DNA of 64,000 bases from CAIVPM01 sp964477265 (GTDB lineage: Bacteria > Bacteroidota > Bacteroidia > Chitinophagales > Chitinophagaceae), in the NCBI GenBank assembly GCA_964477265.1, contig CAYZDJ010000002.1, positions 255,817-319,816 on the forward strand, in the 5' to 3' direction. The notes beneath the pieces were generated by a model. That model saw nothing but the letters and a program-made list of their open reading frames with translations, searched no databases and had not been told where the DNA came from. Position numbers and translations under genes: made by a program. Positions 26,455-35,934 of this stretch are shown piece by piece. Positions within the stretch are counted from its first letter, which is position 1; the number at the start of each line of letters is the position of its first letter.

Positions 26455-26836
26455 AAAAATAATGTTAACTGGTTGTGTGCTTGCTGCACTTGCTGTAATA
26501 TTAGGTGCATTGGCAGCTCATGCTTTAGAAAAACATTTAACAGATAAAATGTTAAAGGCTTTTGAAACAGCAGCACGTTATCAAATGTATCATGCAATTG
26601 CAATCATCATTTGTGGTGTATTATATTTTCATCATCAGCACAAGCAAATAAAAACAGCTTTTAAATTATTTTTATCTGGAATAATTTTCTTTAGTGGTTC
26701 GCTGTATGGCTTGTCATTATTGAGTTTGACGCACAATGATAAGTTTAATATTATTGGTGCAATAACACCAATTGGTGGCATTTGCTTTATATTTGGTTGG
26801 ATATTTCTGGCTTTGGGATTAAGCAAAATGAAATAG
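26447..26836 (+). CDS. DUF423 family membrane protein
   Basis: The 129-residue protein has four predicted membrane helices and the family opening LTGCVLAALAVILGALAAHALEK followed by FETAARYQMYHAIAI, which marks the DUF423 (YwdK/YgdD-like) family. SLYGLSLL and AITPIGGICFIFGW are also conserved. It is an inner-membrane protein of unknown biochemical role. It overlaps the end of aroK by 8 bp, so the two are translationally coupled. Confidence 0.9.
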   Translation: MHKKIMLTGCVLAALAVILGALAAHALEKHLTDKMLKAFETAARYQMYHAIAIIICGVLYFHHQHKQIKTAFKLFLSGIIFFSGSLYGLSLLSLTHNDKFNIIGAITPIGGICFIFGWIFLALGLSKMK

Positions 26837-26879
26837 GAATTTAAACTTTTTTTAATCAATAAGCAGTTTGCTTTGCAAC

Positions 26880-27566
26880 ATGGAAAAACAAAATAAAATA
26901 TTATTAATTGAAGACGAAATAAAGCTTAGTCAAATTATAAGAGAAGAGTTAAGTGCAAATGATTTTTTGGTAGATGTGGCGTTTGATGGATTTAGTGCTG
27001 AAAAATTATTTAATCTGAATACCTACTCAATTATTTTGTTGGACATAAGCTTGCCTGTAAAAAATGGTTTTGAGTTATGTAAATTGTTCAGGGCAAGCAA
27101 TAGTAAAGTGCCAATTATTATGCTTACTGCATTTGGCGAAGTGCAAGATAAGGTTGATGCGTTTGCATTGGGTGCTGATGACTATTTGGTAAAGCCATTT
27201 CATTTTGATGAATTGCTTGCACGTATAAAAGTTTTTATAAAACGCAGCGAAGGTGAGCCACAGGAAAAAGAACAAATTGTAACCATTGGCGACTTGATTA
27301 TTAATCATAAAAGTAAATCTGTGTTCAGGGCTGGGCAGGAAATTCCTTTAACTGCAAAAGAATTTGCATTGCTTAATTTATTGGTAAATAACAGGGGTAC
27401 AGTTATTTCTAAGCAAGAAATTTTAGAAAAAGTATGGGACCTGAATTTTGATACAGGTACCAATACCATTGAGGTTTACATCAGTTTTTTACGCAATAAG
27501 ATTGATAAACCATTTGAAGAAAAATTAATTCAAACCAAATCTGGTTTTGGATATTACATAAAATAA
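26880..27566 (+). CDS. OmpR-family response regulator
   Basis: This 228-residue regulator has a receiver domain (residues about 8-120) with the acidic pair EDE near residue 13, the phosphoacceptor aspartate in IILLDISLPVKNGFE, and the K of ADDYLVKPF. A winged-helix DNA-binding domain follows (PLTAKEFALLNLL to GTNTIEVYISFLRNKI). The longer frame from TTG 26868 is less likely than the ATG at 26880. It forms a two-component system with the kinase 63 bp downstream. The signal is unknown. Confidence 0.93.
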   Translation: MEKQNKILLIEDEIKLSQIIREELSANDFLVDVAFDGFSAEKLFNLNTYSIILLDISLPVKNGFELCKLFRASNSKVPIIMLTAFGEVQDKVDAFALGADDYLVKPFHFDELLARIKVFIKRSEGEPQEKEQIVTIGDLIINHKSKSVFRAGQEIPLTAKEFALLNLLVNNRGTVISKQEILEKVWDLNFDTGTNTIEVYISFLRNKIDKPFEEKLIQTKSGFGYYIK

Positions 27567-27590
27567 TTGGGAATAGAAAAAGAAACAAAG

Positions 27591-27621
27591 ATTTCTAATT
27601 TCTAATTTCTAATTTCTAATT
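27591..27621. repeat. 7-bp tandem repeat (ATTTCTA)x4
   Basis: Four perfect copies of ATTTCTA fill half of the 63-bp gap between the response regulator and its kinase. A degenerate relative (AGAAATTAGAAATAGC) lies at 38261-38276 just upstream of the MBL-fold hydrolase gene. The copy number could vary by strand slippage. Confidence 0.8.
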
Positions 27622-27629
27622 AACCTACA

Positions 27630-28982
27630 ATGAGCTTAAGATTAAGGTTTGCATTTTTATTTACGATTGCAGTTGCTATATTATTGCTCATCTCGTCTTT
27701 TACAATTTATTATTTATACTACGATCATCGCAAGACAGAATATGCCAACAGACTTAGAACTGAAGCCAAGCTTACCTACGATGAGTTTAAAGATAAATTG
27801 TTGAAAAATGCTCCTATAGATAATTCAATATCGCAAGAATGTGGCGACAATACTTTAATTGATAAAGAAGTTTCAATTTTTGACGTAAATGATACGCTGA
27901 TTTACTCTTATTTAGACACATCATATTATACACCAACGCAAGCCCAATTTGAAAAAATTGCAAAAGAAAAAGATGTTTATTTTGTGCACAATGACAGGGA
28001 ATATGTAGGCTTGTATTTTGATGCATCAAAAAAATATGTTACTGTAGGTGCTGTTGATGTTGATGGTTTTACTAAACTTTCCAAGCTAAAATATTACTTG
28101 CTCTTAGTATCTGTTTGTTGCCTGGCTATTTCTTCTTTAGTAAGTTATTTTATTGCATCAACAGCTTTAAAGCCTTTGGCAAAATTAAATACGCAAATAC
28201 AACAAACAACTGAACAGAACTTGAGCCAGCAAATATTTGTAGGCAAAGGAAAAGATGAGGTGAGCAAGATTGCAACCAACTTTAATGGCTTAACACTAAG
28301 ATTGGATAAAGCTTTTGATATTCAGAAAAACTTTGTGCACCATGCTTCACATGAATTGCGAACGCCTTTGGCTACAATGTATGCCACTACAGAATCGGCC
28401 TTAAATAAAAATTTAACTGCTAGCGAATACAAAAATGTTTTGGCATCTTTAAAGCAGGAACAGAATAACTTAATAGAACTTACCAACTCATTATTATTAT
28501 TATTTCAATTTGAAAAATTGCAGTTTAAACCCAATTTTCAAACATTAAGAATTGATGAAATTATTTATGATGCAATTAGTATTGGGCAAAAAAATTTCCC
28601 TGGGATTAAGATTGATTTTTCATTCGAAAATATTGAAGAAGAAAATAACTTAATTATTAAAGGAAACGAGGTGTTGCTAAAAGCTGCATTTAATAATTTA
28701 ATTAAAAATGCTTTTTTATATTCATTCAATAACCAGCTTAAAATAATATTGAGTGCGGTTGAAGGCAAAGTAAAAATTGTGTTTGAAAATGCAGGTAATC
28801 ACCTTACAAAATCTGTGATAGAAAATATTAAACAACCTTTCTCAAGTGGCGATAATATTGGCATTAAGGGCATTGGTCTTGGGTTGTCAATTGTTGATAG
28901 AATTGTAAATTTGCACAAGGGAAACTTTAGTTACAGTGCTATTGATGCCAATACTAATTTATTTATAATTGAGCTGCTGTAA
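27630..28982 (+). CDS. Sensor histidine kinase, HisKA type
   Basis: The 450-residue kinase has two membrane helices (residues about 7-29 and 150-172) enclosing a small periplasmic sensor domain, then a HAMP linker (ALKPLAKLNTQIQQTTEQ). The H box is VHHASHELRTPLATMYAT, the N box FNNLIKNAFLYSF, and the G box GIKGIGLGLSIVDRI. It should phosphorylate the OmpR-type regulator encoded just upstream. The periplasmic domain carries no recognisable ligand motif. Confidence 0.93.
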   Translation: MSLRLRFAFLFTIAVAILLLISSFTIYYLYYDHRKTEYANRLRTEAKLTYDEFKDKLLKNAPIDNSISQECGDNTLIDKEVSIFDVNDTLIYSYLDTSYYTPTQAQFEKIAKEKDVYFVHNDREYVGLYFDASKKYVTVGAVDVDGFTKLSKLKYYLLLVSVCCLAISSLVSYFIASTALKPLAKLNTQIQQTTEQNLSQQIFVGKGKDEVSKIATNFNGLTLRLDKAFDIQKNFVHHASHELRTPLATMYATTESALNKNLTASEYKNVLASLKQEQNNLIELTNSLLLLFQFEKLQFKPNFQTLRIDEIIYDAISIGQKNFPGIKIDFSFENIEEENNLIIKGNEVLLKAAFNNLIKNAFLYSFNNQLKIILSAVEGKVKIVFENAGNHLTKSVIENIKQPFSSGDNIGIKGIGLGLSIVDRIVNLHKGNFSYSAIDANTNLFIIELL

Positions 28983-29057
28983 ACTTTTTATCATTTAAAA
29001 TATTTTATTTTTTGGTTTTATATAGTTACCTATTATTGCAACACCAAAACAACTACA

Positions 29058-29405
29058 ATGGACAATCATGTAGCTGAGCAAACACCAGAAAAAGAAATTG
29101 ATAAGCAAGTTTATAATAATGCTATTCAACAATTGATTAATAAAAATCAGAATAGCAATACAGTTATAAATTATATGGTGGATAATGGTGTTGAACGAGA
29201 TGAAGCTACAGTATTTATAAATGATTGTTTAGTGCAGATAGATGTAGCAAAAAAAGAATCGGCAAAGAAAGATATATTGTATGGTGCTTTGTGGTGTGTT
29301 GGTGGTACAGTTGCAACCTTGGCTAATATTGGTTTTATATTTTGGGGTGCAATTGTTTTTGGAGGAATACAATTGATAAGAGGATTGATAAATTATAGTA
29401 AATAA
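29058..29405 (+). CDS. Small two-helix membrane protein, unknown function
   Basis: This 115-residue protein has a polar helical N-terminal half (residues 1-72, with QLINKNQNSNTVINYMVDNG, possibly a UBA-like helix bundle) and a C-terminal hydrophobic pair (ILYGALWCVGGTVATLANIG and IFWGAIVFGGIQLIRGLI). The C-terminal part resembles small Bacteroidota membrane proteins with a GGxQLIxGL ending. No function is known to me. It lies between the kinase and the TonB-dependent receptor. Confidence 0.65.
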   Translation: MDNHVAEQTPEKEIDKQVYNNAIQQLINKNQNSNTVINYMVDNGVERDEATVFINDCLVQIDVAKKESAKKDILYGALWCVGGTVATLANIGFIFWGAIVFGGIQLIRGLINYSK

Positions 29406-29529
29406 CGAACTAAATTTTGACCAAATTTTTTTAATTTTAAAAAAGTAAATATTACACTTTACAAAATAAAAATTTTTTATAAATACATTTACTTTGTTAA
29501 TTTGCTCACTAACCCAAACTAATTTTAAT

Positions 29530-32400
29530 ATGAAAAAGAGATTTAACGTATTGTTAGCCTGTCTTGCAGTGTTTGCTTGTCTTGCAGCCTCTGCACAAAA
29601 AATCACTACCGTTTCGGGAAGTGTGAAGGTTGTAAAATCTGGCGAAGCCGTTTCGGCAGTTTCTGTTATTATTAAAGGAAGTAGCGTTGGAACCTTTACT
29701 AATGAAAAGGGTGAATTTAAATTTAGTACTACACAAAAGCCCCCATTTACATTAATATTTTCGTCGGTTGGTTATGGCACAAAAGAAGTAAGCTTTACAG
29801 GCGAACCTTTGAGTGTTGAATTATCAACAGCAGAAACCTTAGGTCAGGAAGTTACAGTATCTGCATCAAGAGTTTCTGAGCGTATATTAGAATCGCCTGT
29901 AACTATTGAAAAAATTGGATTAAATGCAATAAGAACAGCAGCAGCTCCAAATTACTATGATATGCTTACCAATTTAAAAGGTGTGGACGTAGTAAATGCA
30001 AGTTTAACTTTCAGAAGTGTTGGTACACGTGGTTTTAATAGTAGTGGTAATTTGCGTTTAAACCAAATTGTTGATGGAATGGACAATCAGGCACCTGGTT
30101 TAAACTTTGCTGTTGGTAGCATTTGTGGCTTAACAGAATTGGATGTTGAAAGTTTAGAATTATTGCCTGGTGCATCATCAGCATTATATGGTCCAGGTGG
30201 AATGAATGGTACAGTTATTATTAATGCAAAAGATCCTTTTAAATATCAAGGTTTAAGTTTTCAGGTAAAAGCTGGTGTAAATCATATAGACCAAAAGCAA
30301 AGACCAACTGCTGCTTTTACTGATTGGAGCTTACGTTGGGCTAAAAAAATAAATGATAAGTGGGCTTATAAAATTGGAGCTCAGTTAACACAAGCAAAAG
30401 ATTGGGTAGCTACAGATGCAACTAATTACAATCGTGTGCCAACTGCTACAACGCCTAATGGCAATGTAATTTCAGGCACAAGAACTACTGACCCTAATTA
30501 TGATGGGGTAAACTATTATGGAGATGAAACTACTGTGGATATTCGTCCTTTTATGCAAGGTGCAATAGCTGCTAATCCTGGTTTATCGCCAATATTAACT
30601 CAATTTTTGTCAAAAGCACAAAATGTTTCAAGAACTGGTTATGCAGAAAAAGATGTAGTTGATCCAACAACAATCAATATGAAATTATCTGGTCAGCTAT
30701 GTTATAAAATTACTAATAAAATTACAGCAAGCTTTACAAGTTATTTTGGAACAGGTAATACCGTTTACACTGGTGCAGACAGATATAGCTTGAAAGATTT
30801 AAAAATAGCACAGCATAAAATAGAAATAAAACACAAAAACTGGTTTGTTCGTGCTTACAAAACTTTTGAAAACTCTGGAAGTTCTTTTAATGCAACTGTT
30901 ACAACACGTTTATTTAATGAATCATGGAAACCAAGCTATAATGCTGGTAATGTATCAGGTAGCTGGTATCCGCAATATACTGGTGCATTTGCACAAGGTG
31001 CTGCTACAGTATTTGGACAAGCTATGATTGCAACAGGTGGTAATGTTGCAGCATCTCAAGCAGCAGTTGCCAATAATGCTTTAACCTTGCATAACGCAGC
31101 ACGTGCATTTGCAGATCAAGGAAGGCCAACTGGTTTTGTGGGAGCAAATGATATGTTTAAAAAAGTGGCAGGAACACCAATTAGTCAAGGTGGTGGTCTG
31201 TTTGTAGATAAAACATCTTTGACAATGTTTGAAGCACAAGCTAATTTAACTGACATTTTAGGATTAGAAAAAACTAAGGCAGAAATATTAATTGGTGGCA
31301 ACTACAAAAAATATTTATTAAATAGTAATGGAACTTTATTTGCCGAAGATTTGTTAGGTGGAAAAATTGGAATTGATGAATTTGGCGGCTATTTGCAAGC
31401 GTCTTATAAATTATTAGAAGATAAATTGAAAATCACTGGTTCAGGCCGATATGATAAAAATTCAAATTTTGAACCTAAGTTCACACCAAGAGTTTCTGCT
31501 GTATATCAGGTGGCTAAAGATCATAACATTCGTGTATCTTATCAAACTGCTTATCGTTTTCCATCAACACAAAACCAATACATTAATTTATTCGTAAATG
31601 GTGGTATAAGATTGATGGGTGGATTACCAATATTGAGAGAAAAATATAATTTTGCTAATAACCCAGCATATACATTGGCAAGTTTACAAGCAGCAGCAGC
31701 ATTTGTAAATGGTGGTGGTAGTCCAGCAACAGCATTAGGTATGTTAAAGGCTCAAACCTTTGAAGAATTCAAACCTGAAAGTATGACTTCATATGAAGTG
31801 GGCTACAAAGGTCTTATAAATAAAAAATTATTGATAGATGCGTACGTTTATATGGGAAAATACGCTAACTTCATCGGCGATATAAGATGTGTTCAATCAA
31901 ATACAGGAAGTCCTGTTGGTTTATTAAATGCAACTACAAGAACTATATATAGTATATCTGCAAATTTGAATCAAGATGTGAATACAATGGGTTGGGGTTT
32001 AAGTGCAGAGTATTTGTTTCCTAAAAACTTCTATGCTAGTGCAAATGTTTATGGAGATAAAATTGATGATTTACCAAGCGATTTTATTTCGTATTTTAAC
32101 ACTCCAAAAACAAGGGCAAATATTAGCGTAGGAAATAATGGTTTTGGTTGCGATAACAGGGTTGTATTTAATGTTGTTGTTCGCACACAAGCAAGTATGC
32201 ATTACGAAGGAACTTTTGGTGTATCTCATTTACCAGGTTACACAACAGTTGATGCAATGCTTGGTTATAAATATCCAAAAATTAAATCTATTTTAAAAAT
32301 AGGTGCAACAAACTTATATAATAAATATTATCGTACAGGCTTTGGTAGTCCCGCAGTTGGTGGGCTCTACTACGTAAGTTTTGGATATAATATTTTATAA
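29530..32400 (+). CDS. TonB-dependent receptor with carboxypeptidase-regulatory-like domain
   Basis: The 956-residue outer-membrane protein starts MKKRFNVLLACLAVFACLAA, a signal peptide ending ASAQ. A carboxypeptidase-regulatory-like beta domain follows (residues about 25-105), then a plug domain (SERILESPVTIEKI to SSALYGPGGMNGTVII) and a 22-strand-type beta barrel ending in aromatic YYVSFGYNIL. Such receptors import large or scarce ligands with TonB energy. There is no SusD-like partner, so glycan import by a SusCD pair is unlikely and siderophore, cobalamin or peptide uptake is more probable. An upstream frame to 29494 adds only 12 residues ahead of the signal peptide. A terminator follows. 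Confidence 0.92.
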   Translation: MKKRFNVLLACLAVFACLAASAQKITTVSGSVKVVKSGEAVSAVSVIIKGSSVGTFTNEKGEFKFSTTQKPPFTLIFSSVGYGTKEVSFTGEPLSVELSTAETLGQEVTVSASRVSERILESPVTIEKIGLNAIRTAAAPNYYDMLTNLKGVDVVNASLTFRSVGTRGFNSSGNLRLNQIVDGMDNQAPGLNFAVGSICGLTELDVESLELLPGASSALYGPGGMNGTVIINAKDPFKYQGLSFQVKAGVNHIDQKQRPTAAFTDWSLRWAKKINDKWAYKIGAQLTQAKDWVATDATNYNRVPTATTPNGNVISGTRTTDPNYDGVNYYGDETTVDIRPFMQGAIAANPGLSPILTQFLSKAQNVSRTGYAEKDVVDPTTINMKLSGQLCYKITNKITASFTSYFGTGNTVYTGADRYSLKDLKIAQHKIEIKHKNWFVRAYKTFENSGSSFNATVTTRLFNESWKPSYNAGNVSGSWYPQYTGAFAQGAATVFGQAMIATGGNVAASQAAVANNALTLHNAARAFADQGRPTGFVGANDMFKKVAGTPISQGGGLFVDKTSLTMFEAQANLTDILGLEKTKAEILIGGNYKKYLLNSNGTLFAEDLLGGKIGIDEFGGYLQASYKLLEDKLKITGSGRYDKNSNFEPKFTPRVSAVYQVAKDHNIRVSYQTAYRFPSTQNQYINLFVNGGIRLMGGLPILREKYNFANNPAYTLASLQAAAAFVNGGGSPATALGMLKAQTFEEFKPESMTSYEVGYKGLINKKLLIDAYVYMGKYANFIGDIRCVQSNTGSPVGLLNATTRTIYSISANLNQDVNTMGWGLSAEYLFPKNFYASANVYGDKIDDLPSDFISYFNTPKTRANISVGNNGFGCDNRVVFNVVVRTQASMHYEGTFGVSHLPGYTTVDAMLGYKYPKIKSILKIGATNLYNKYYRTGFGSPAVGGLYYVSFGYNIL

Positions 32401-32440
32401 ACGAGGTGTTTTCATGATTTCGGTTTTTAAGGTTAAAATG

Positions 32441-32477
32441 AATCCCTGAGTAGTCTTGCTCGGGGATTTTTGTTTTT
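32441..32477 (+). terminator. Intrinsic terminator after the TonB-dependent receptor gene
   Basis: AATCCC-T-GAG pairs with CTC-G-GGGATT across a short loop, followed by TTTTTGTTTTT. It lies 40 bp past the stop codon on the plus strand. Confidence 0.8.
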
Positions 32478-32505
32478 AACAAATACACTGTATTATTGTT
32501 GCACA

Positions 32506-33606
32506 ATGACTAACAAAGACTTGCTATATCAAATTTCACTGACCCACGTCAATGGTATTGGTGCAGTGCAGGCTAAGCTTTTACTTGAACATTTTGAAAA
32601 TGCAGAATCTATTTTTAAGGCCAGGAAAAAAGAGTTGAGTTTAATAGAAGGTATTGGCGACATAAGAGCCACAAGCATAAAAAATTTTGATACATTTAAA
32701 GATGCCGAAGATGAAATAAACTTTATTGAAAAGCATCACATTCAACCATTATTTATTACCCATAAAAATTATCCTCAAAATTTATTGCATTGCTACGATG
32801 CACCAACAATGCTATATTACAGGGGCACTGCCAACCTTAATCAACCAAAATCAATTAGCATTATAGGCACAAGGACCAACAGTGAATATGGCAAGCAAAT
32901 TACTGAACAATTAATTGAAGATTTAGCTAATGAAAATATTACTGTTTACAGTGGTTTGGCATTTGGCATTGATGCCATAGCACACAAAGCTGCAGTTAAG
33001 CACAACGTAGCAACCATAGGCGTTTTAGCTCATGGCTTAGACACAATTTATCCATCGCAACATAAATCATTCGCAAAAGATATGTTGATGAATGGAGGCT
33101 TGCTTACAGAATTCCCAAAAGGAACAAAGGCAGATAAACATAATTTTCCAAGACGAAACAGGATTGTGGCAGGTATTTCAAATGCTACAATAGTAATAGA
33201 AACTGCCATCAAAGGCGGCAGTATGATAACTGCTGAACTGGCAAATAATTACAACAGAGATTTATTTGCCATTCCTGCAAAAATTACTGATACAAAAAGT
33301 GCTGGCTGCTTAAAATTAATTTATCAAAACAAAGCAGTACTGCTTACTAGTGCAGAACAATTGCTTGACAATATGGGTTGGCAAACCAGGCAAAAAAACA
33401 CTAAAAAGCAAAGAGAATTATTTATAGATTTGAGTGATGATGAAAAAATAATTTTTAATTTAATTGAAAGCAAAACAGAGATAAGTATAGATGAATTATA
33501 TGTCTTATCAAACCTTAGCAGTAGCACAGTTGCAGCATGTTTGTTAAACTTGGAATTAAGTAATGTAATTATTAGTTTGCCTGGTAAAATGTATAAAGCG
33601 TTGTAG
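32506..33606 (+). CDS. dprA: DNA-processing protein DprA
   Basis: This 366-residue protein protects incoming single-stranded DNA and loads RecA during transformation. It has an N-terminal helix-hairpin-helix region (LTHVNGIGAVQAKLLLEHF), the Rossmann-like DprA core with ISIIGTRTNSEYGKQI, YSGLAFGIDAIAHKAA, FPRRNRIVAGIS and KGGSMITAELAN, and a C-terminal winged helix (residues about 310-366). The ATG at 32506 is preferred over the TTG at 32470. Its presence suggests natural competence, though no com genes lie in the window. Confidence 0.95.
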   Translation: MTNKDLLYQISLTHVNGIGAVQAKLLLEHFENAESIFKARKKELSLIEGIGDIRATSIKNFDTFKDAEDEINFIEKHHIQPLFITHKNYPQNLLHCYDAPTMLYYRGTANLNQPKSISIIGTRTNSEYGKQITEQLIEDLANENITVYSGLAFGIDAIAHKAAVKHNVATIGVLAHGLDTIYPSQHKSFAKDMLMNGGLLTEFPKGTKADKHNFPRRNRIVAGISNATIVIETAIKGGSMITAELANNYNRDLFAIPAKITDTKSAGCLKLIYQNKAVLLTSAEQLLDNMGWQTRQKNTKKQRELFIDLSDDEKIIFNLIESKTEISIDELYVLSNLSSSTVAACLLNLELSNVIISLPGKMYKAL

Positions 33607-33701
33607 GTATTTTATATTACCGAAGTAACCCTAATTTATATTTCCAAACGCTCGTTAGTTTTTAATAAAAAAACCTTAACCTTTGCAACAATTTTTTAGA
33701 A

Positions 33702-34445
33702 ATGAAAATATTAGTTTGTATAAGTAAAACACCAGACACAACAAGCAAAATTGCTTTTAAAGATGGCAATACAAAGTTTGATGAAAATGGTGTGCAATGG
33801 ATTATAAATCCTTATGATGAATGGTATAGTTTAGTGCGTGCCATTGAGTTAAAAGAAAAAGATGCAGCCACAACAATTCATCTTGTAACTGTTGGTGGTG
33901 CAGATGTTGAGCCAATTATAAGAAAGGCTTTGGCATTGGGTGGAGACGAAGCATTTAGAATAAATGCAGACAACAATGACAGCTATTTTATAGCTGCACA
34001 AATTGCTGAAATTGCAAAGCAAAATAATTACGATTTAGTTTTTACCGGTAAAGAAACAATTGACTACAACAGTTCTTCTATTGGAGGAATGGTTGCAGAA
34101 TTAATTGATGCACCTTATGTTTCTTTAGCAACTAAGTTCGACTTAAATGCAACAACAGCAACCATTACAAGGGAAATTGAAGGCGGTGAAGAAGTATGTG
34201 AAGTATCGTTGCCTGTTGTGGTAAGTTGCCAGAAAGGTGTAGCAGAACAACGCATACCAAATATGCGTGGCATTATGGCTGCTCGTACTAAACCTTTAAA
34301 AGTTGTTGAACCTGCTGCAATCGATGCTTTAACAAGTATTGCAAGCTTTGAAATGCCACCTGCAAAAGCTGGTGTTAAATTAGTTGATGCAGATAATGTT
34401 GCTGAATTGGTGAGATTATTACACGAAGAAGCAAAGGCAATTTAA
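33702..34445 (+). CDS. etfB: Electron transfer flavoprotein beta subunit
   Basis: The 247-residue protein is the small ETF subunit, which binds AMP and pairs with EtfA to carry electrons from acyl-CoA dehydrogenases to the quinone pool. Family features are MKILVCISKTPDTTSKIAF, NPYDEWYSLVRAIELKE, the signature VFTGKETIDYNSSSIGGMVAEL and PNMRGIMAARTKPL. etfA lies 75 bp downstream, separated by a pair of dispersed repeats. No dehydrogenase gene is adjacent. Confidence 0.96.
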   Translation: MKILVCISKTPDTTSKIAFKDGNTKFDENGVQWIINPYDEWYSLVRAIELKEKDAATTIHLVTVGGADVEPIIRKALALGGDEAFRINADNNDSYFIAAQIAEIAKQNNYDLVFTGKETIDYNSSSIGGMVAELIDAPYVSLATKFDLNATTATITREIEGGEEVCEVSLPVVVSCQKGVAEQRIPNMRGIMAARTKPLKVVEPAAIDALTSIASFEMPPAKAGVKLVDADNVAELVRLLHEEAKAI

Positions 34446-34511
34446 CCCCAACCCCTAAAGGGGTAAGAAAGAACAATATTTAATCACAAAATTCTCCTTT
34501 TAGGGAGTTAG
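34446..34511. repeat. Inverted pair of CCCCTAAAGGGG-type repeats between etfB and etfA
   Basis: CCCCAACCCCTAAAGGGGTA (from 34446) faces CTCCTTTTAGGGAGTTAG (34494-34511) across about 28 bp. The arrangement mirrors the pair ahead of gcvP. It begins immediately after the etfB stop and ends 9 bp before the etfA ATG, so it lies inside the operon. Confidence 0.7.
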
Positions 34512-34520
34512 TAGATAATT

Positions 34521-35486
34521 ATGAAAGTATTAGTATTTATAGATCAGGCTGAAGGACATATAAAAAAATCTTCTTATGAAGTGTTGAGTTATGGAAGCAA
34601 GGTGGCACAACAACTTGGCTGTGTTGCTGAAGGTTTAATTTTGGGTAATGTAAAAGATGATGTCGCTGCATTGGGTAAATATGGCGTATCAACTATTCAT
34701 CAAATAAATAATGATGCATTGAATAATGTTGATAGCCAAGTGTATGCTAAAGCAATTGCAGATGCTGTAAATAGCTTGGGAGCAAACGTTGTTATCTTCT
34801 CACACAACCCAACAGGAAAGGCAGTAGCAGCAAGGGTTGCAGCACGTTTAAAAGCAGGCTTAGTTGCAGGTGCTGTCGCTTTACCAGATACAAGCAATGG
34901 TTTTGTAGTTAAAAAATCTGTGTTTAGTGGTAAAGCATTTGCCAATGTTTCTATTAACAGTAATATAAAGATTGTTTCTTTAAATCCTAATAGCTTTAAT
35001 GTTATTGCAACTGAGGGTGTAGCAACAGTAAATCCTTTGAATATTGATGTAGCAGCAAGTAAAGTAAAAATTACAACAATTAATAAAGTAATTGGCGAAG
35101 TTCCATTAACAGAAGCTGATATTGTAGTAAGCGGTGGACGTGGATTAAAAGGACCAGAAAACTGGGGAATACTTTTAGACCTTGCCAAAGAGTTAGGTGC
35201 AGCAACTGCTTGTAGTCGTCCAGTTGGCGATGCACATTGGCGTCCACATCACGAACATGTAGGGCAAACAGGTGTGCAAATTGCACCAAACCTATATATT
35301 GCCATTGGCATTAGTGGTGCCATACAACATTTAGCAGGTGTGAATCGTAGCAAGGTAATGGTTGTAATAAACAAAGACCCTGAAGCACCATTTTTTAAAG
35401 CAGCAGATTATGGAATAGTTGGCGATGCTTTTGAAGTTGTACCTAAACTAACTGAAGAAATTAAAAAAATGAAAGTGAATAGTTAG
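34521..35486 (+). CDS. etfA: Electron transfer flavoprotein alpha subunit
   Basis: This 321-residue protein is the large ETF subunit and holds the redox-active FAD. The C-terminal FAD domain shows VSGGRGLKGPENWGILLDLA, SRPVGDAHWRPHHEHVGQTG, LYIAIGISGAIQHLAG and NKDPEAPFFKAADYGIVGD. The length is standard. It works with EtfB as a soluble heterodimer, probably serving fatty-acid or amino-acid oxidation. A strong terminator follows 85 bp downstream. Confidence 0.97.
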   Translation: MKVLVFIDQAEGHIKKSSYEVLSYGSKVAQQLGCVAEGLILGNVKDDVAALGKYGVSTIHQINNDALNNVDSQVYAKAIADAVNSLGANVVIFSHNPTGKAVAARVAARLKAGLVAGAVALPDTSNGFVVKKSVFSGKAFANVSINSNIKIVSLNPNSFNVIATEGVATVNPLNIDVAASKVKITTINKVIGEVPLTEADIVVSGGRGLKGPENWGILLDLAKELGAATACSRPVGDAHWRPHHEHVGQTGVQIAPNLYIAIGISGAIQHLAGVNRSKVMVVINKDPEAPFFKAADYGIVGDAFEVVPKLTEEIKKMKVNS

Positions 35487-35570
35487 CATATATCTTATAA
35501 TAACTTTGGCAAAGTGATAAAAAACAGTTGTCAAAATTTTTTGTAACATAATACAATAAACATTTTTAGA

Positions 35571-35605
35571 AAAAAGCAATGAAACTACTTTCATTGCTTT
35601 TTTTG
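35571..35605 (+). terminator. Intrinsic terminator after etfA
   Basis: AAAAAGCAATGAAA pairs perfectly with TTTCATTGCTTTTT across the tetraloop CTAC and runs into a T-tract. It is among the strongest terminator structures in the window. The flanking A-run and T-run mean it may also work on the minus strand. Confidence 0.88.
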
Positions 35606-35765
35606 TTTATGGAAAAACTAATTAAAAGTGTGCGTGTTGTGGCATCAACTATGTTCAAAAATTGAGTATGGTATCTACTACAACAAGAAAAAAGGCGAAA
35701 CTCGAACCACAAATTTGAATAGCTTGTTTGCTGTAATTGCAAGCCTGCAAAGCGATACAGGCTAT

Positions 35766-35804
35766 AAAAACAAAAGACCTCAAGGCAATTTTGCCCTGAA
35801 GTCT
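35766..35804 (-). terminator. Intrinsic terminator of the tRNA-Ser gene
   Basis: On the minus strand AGACTTCAGGGCAA pairs with TTGCCTTGAGGTCT (14 bp with two G-U pairs) and is followed by TTTGTTTTT. It starts 10 bp after the tRNA 3' end. The rest of the 327-bp gap between etfA and the tRNA holds no credible gene: two overlapping frames there are shadows of this structure and the tRNA. Confidence 0.85.
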
Positions 35805-35813
35805 CATTACTCG

Positions 35814-35900
35814 CAGAGAGGAAGAGATTCGAACTCTCGAAACAGTTTCCCGTTTACACACTTTCCAGGCGTGCTCCTTCAACCACTCGGACACCTCTCT
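35814..35900 (-). tRNA. tRNA-Ser (anticodon GGA)
   Basis: On the minus strand the 87-nt gene has acceptor arms AGAGAGG and CCTCTCT with discriminator G, a D-arm GTCCGAGTGGTTGAAGGAGC, an anticodon loop with GGA (at 35864-35866), a long class II variable arm and T-loop GTTCGAATC. The long variable arm and GGA anticodon define serine. The terminal CCA is not encoded. No integrase or repeated tRNA end was seen nearby. Confidence 0.96.
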
Positions 35901-35934
35901 AAATTTATATGGCTGCGAAAGTAATATTTACAAA

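Noticed and set aside
34700..35188. 162-residue minus-strand frame inside etfA
   Set aside because: It is antisense to a fully conserved gene and arises from codon bias in the real frame.
35814..35900. Integration site at tRNA-Ser
   Set aside because: No integrase gene, no repeated tRNA 3' end and no change in gene type beside the tRNA.
35628..35924. Two overlapping reading frames on opposite strands across the tRNA-Ser gene
   Set aside because: They read through the tRNA and its terminator hairpin, have no family features and no good start.
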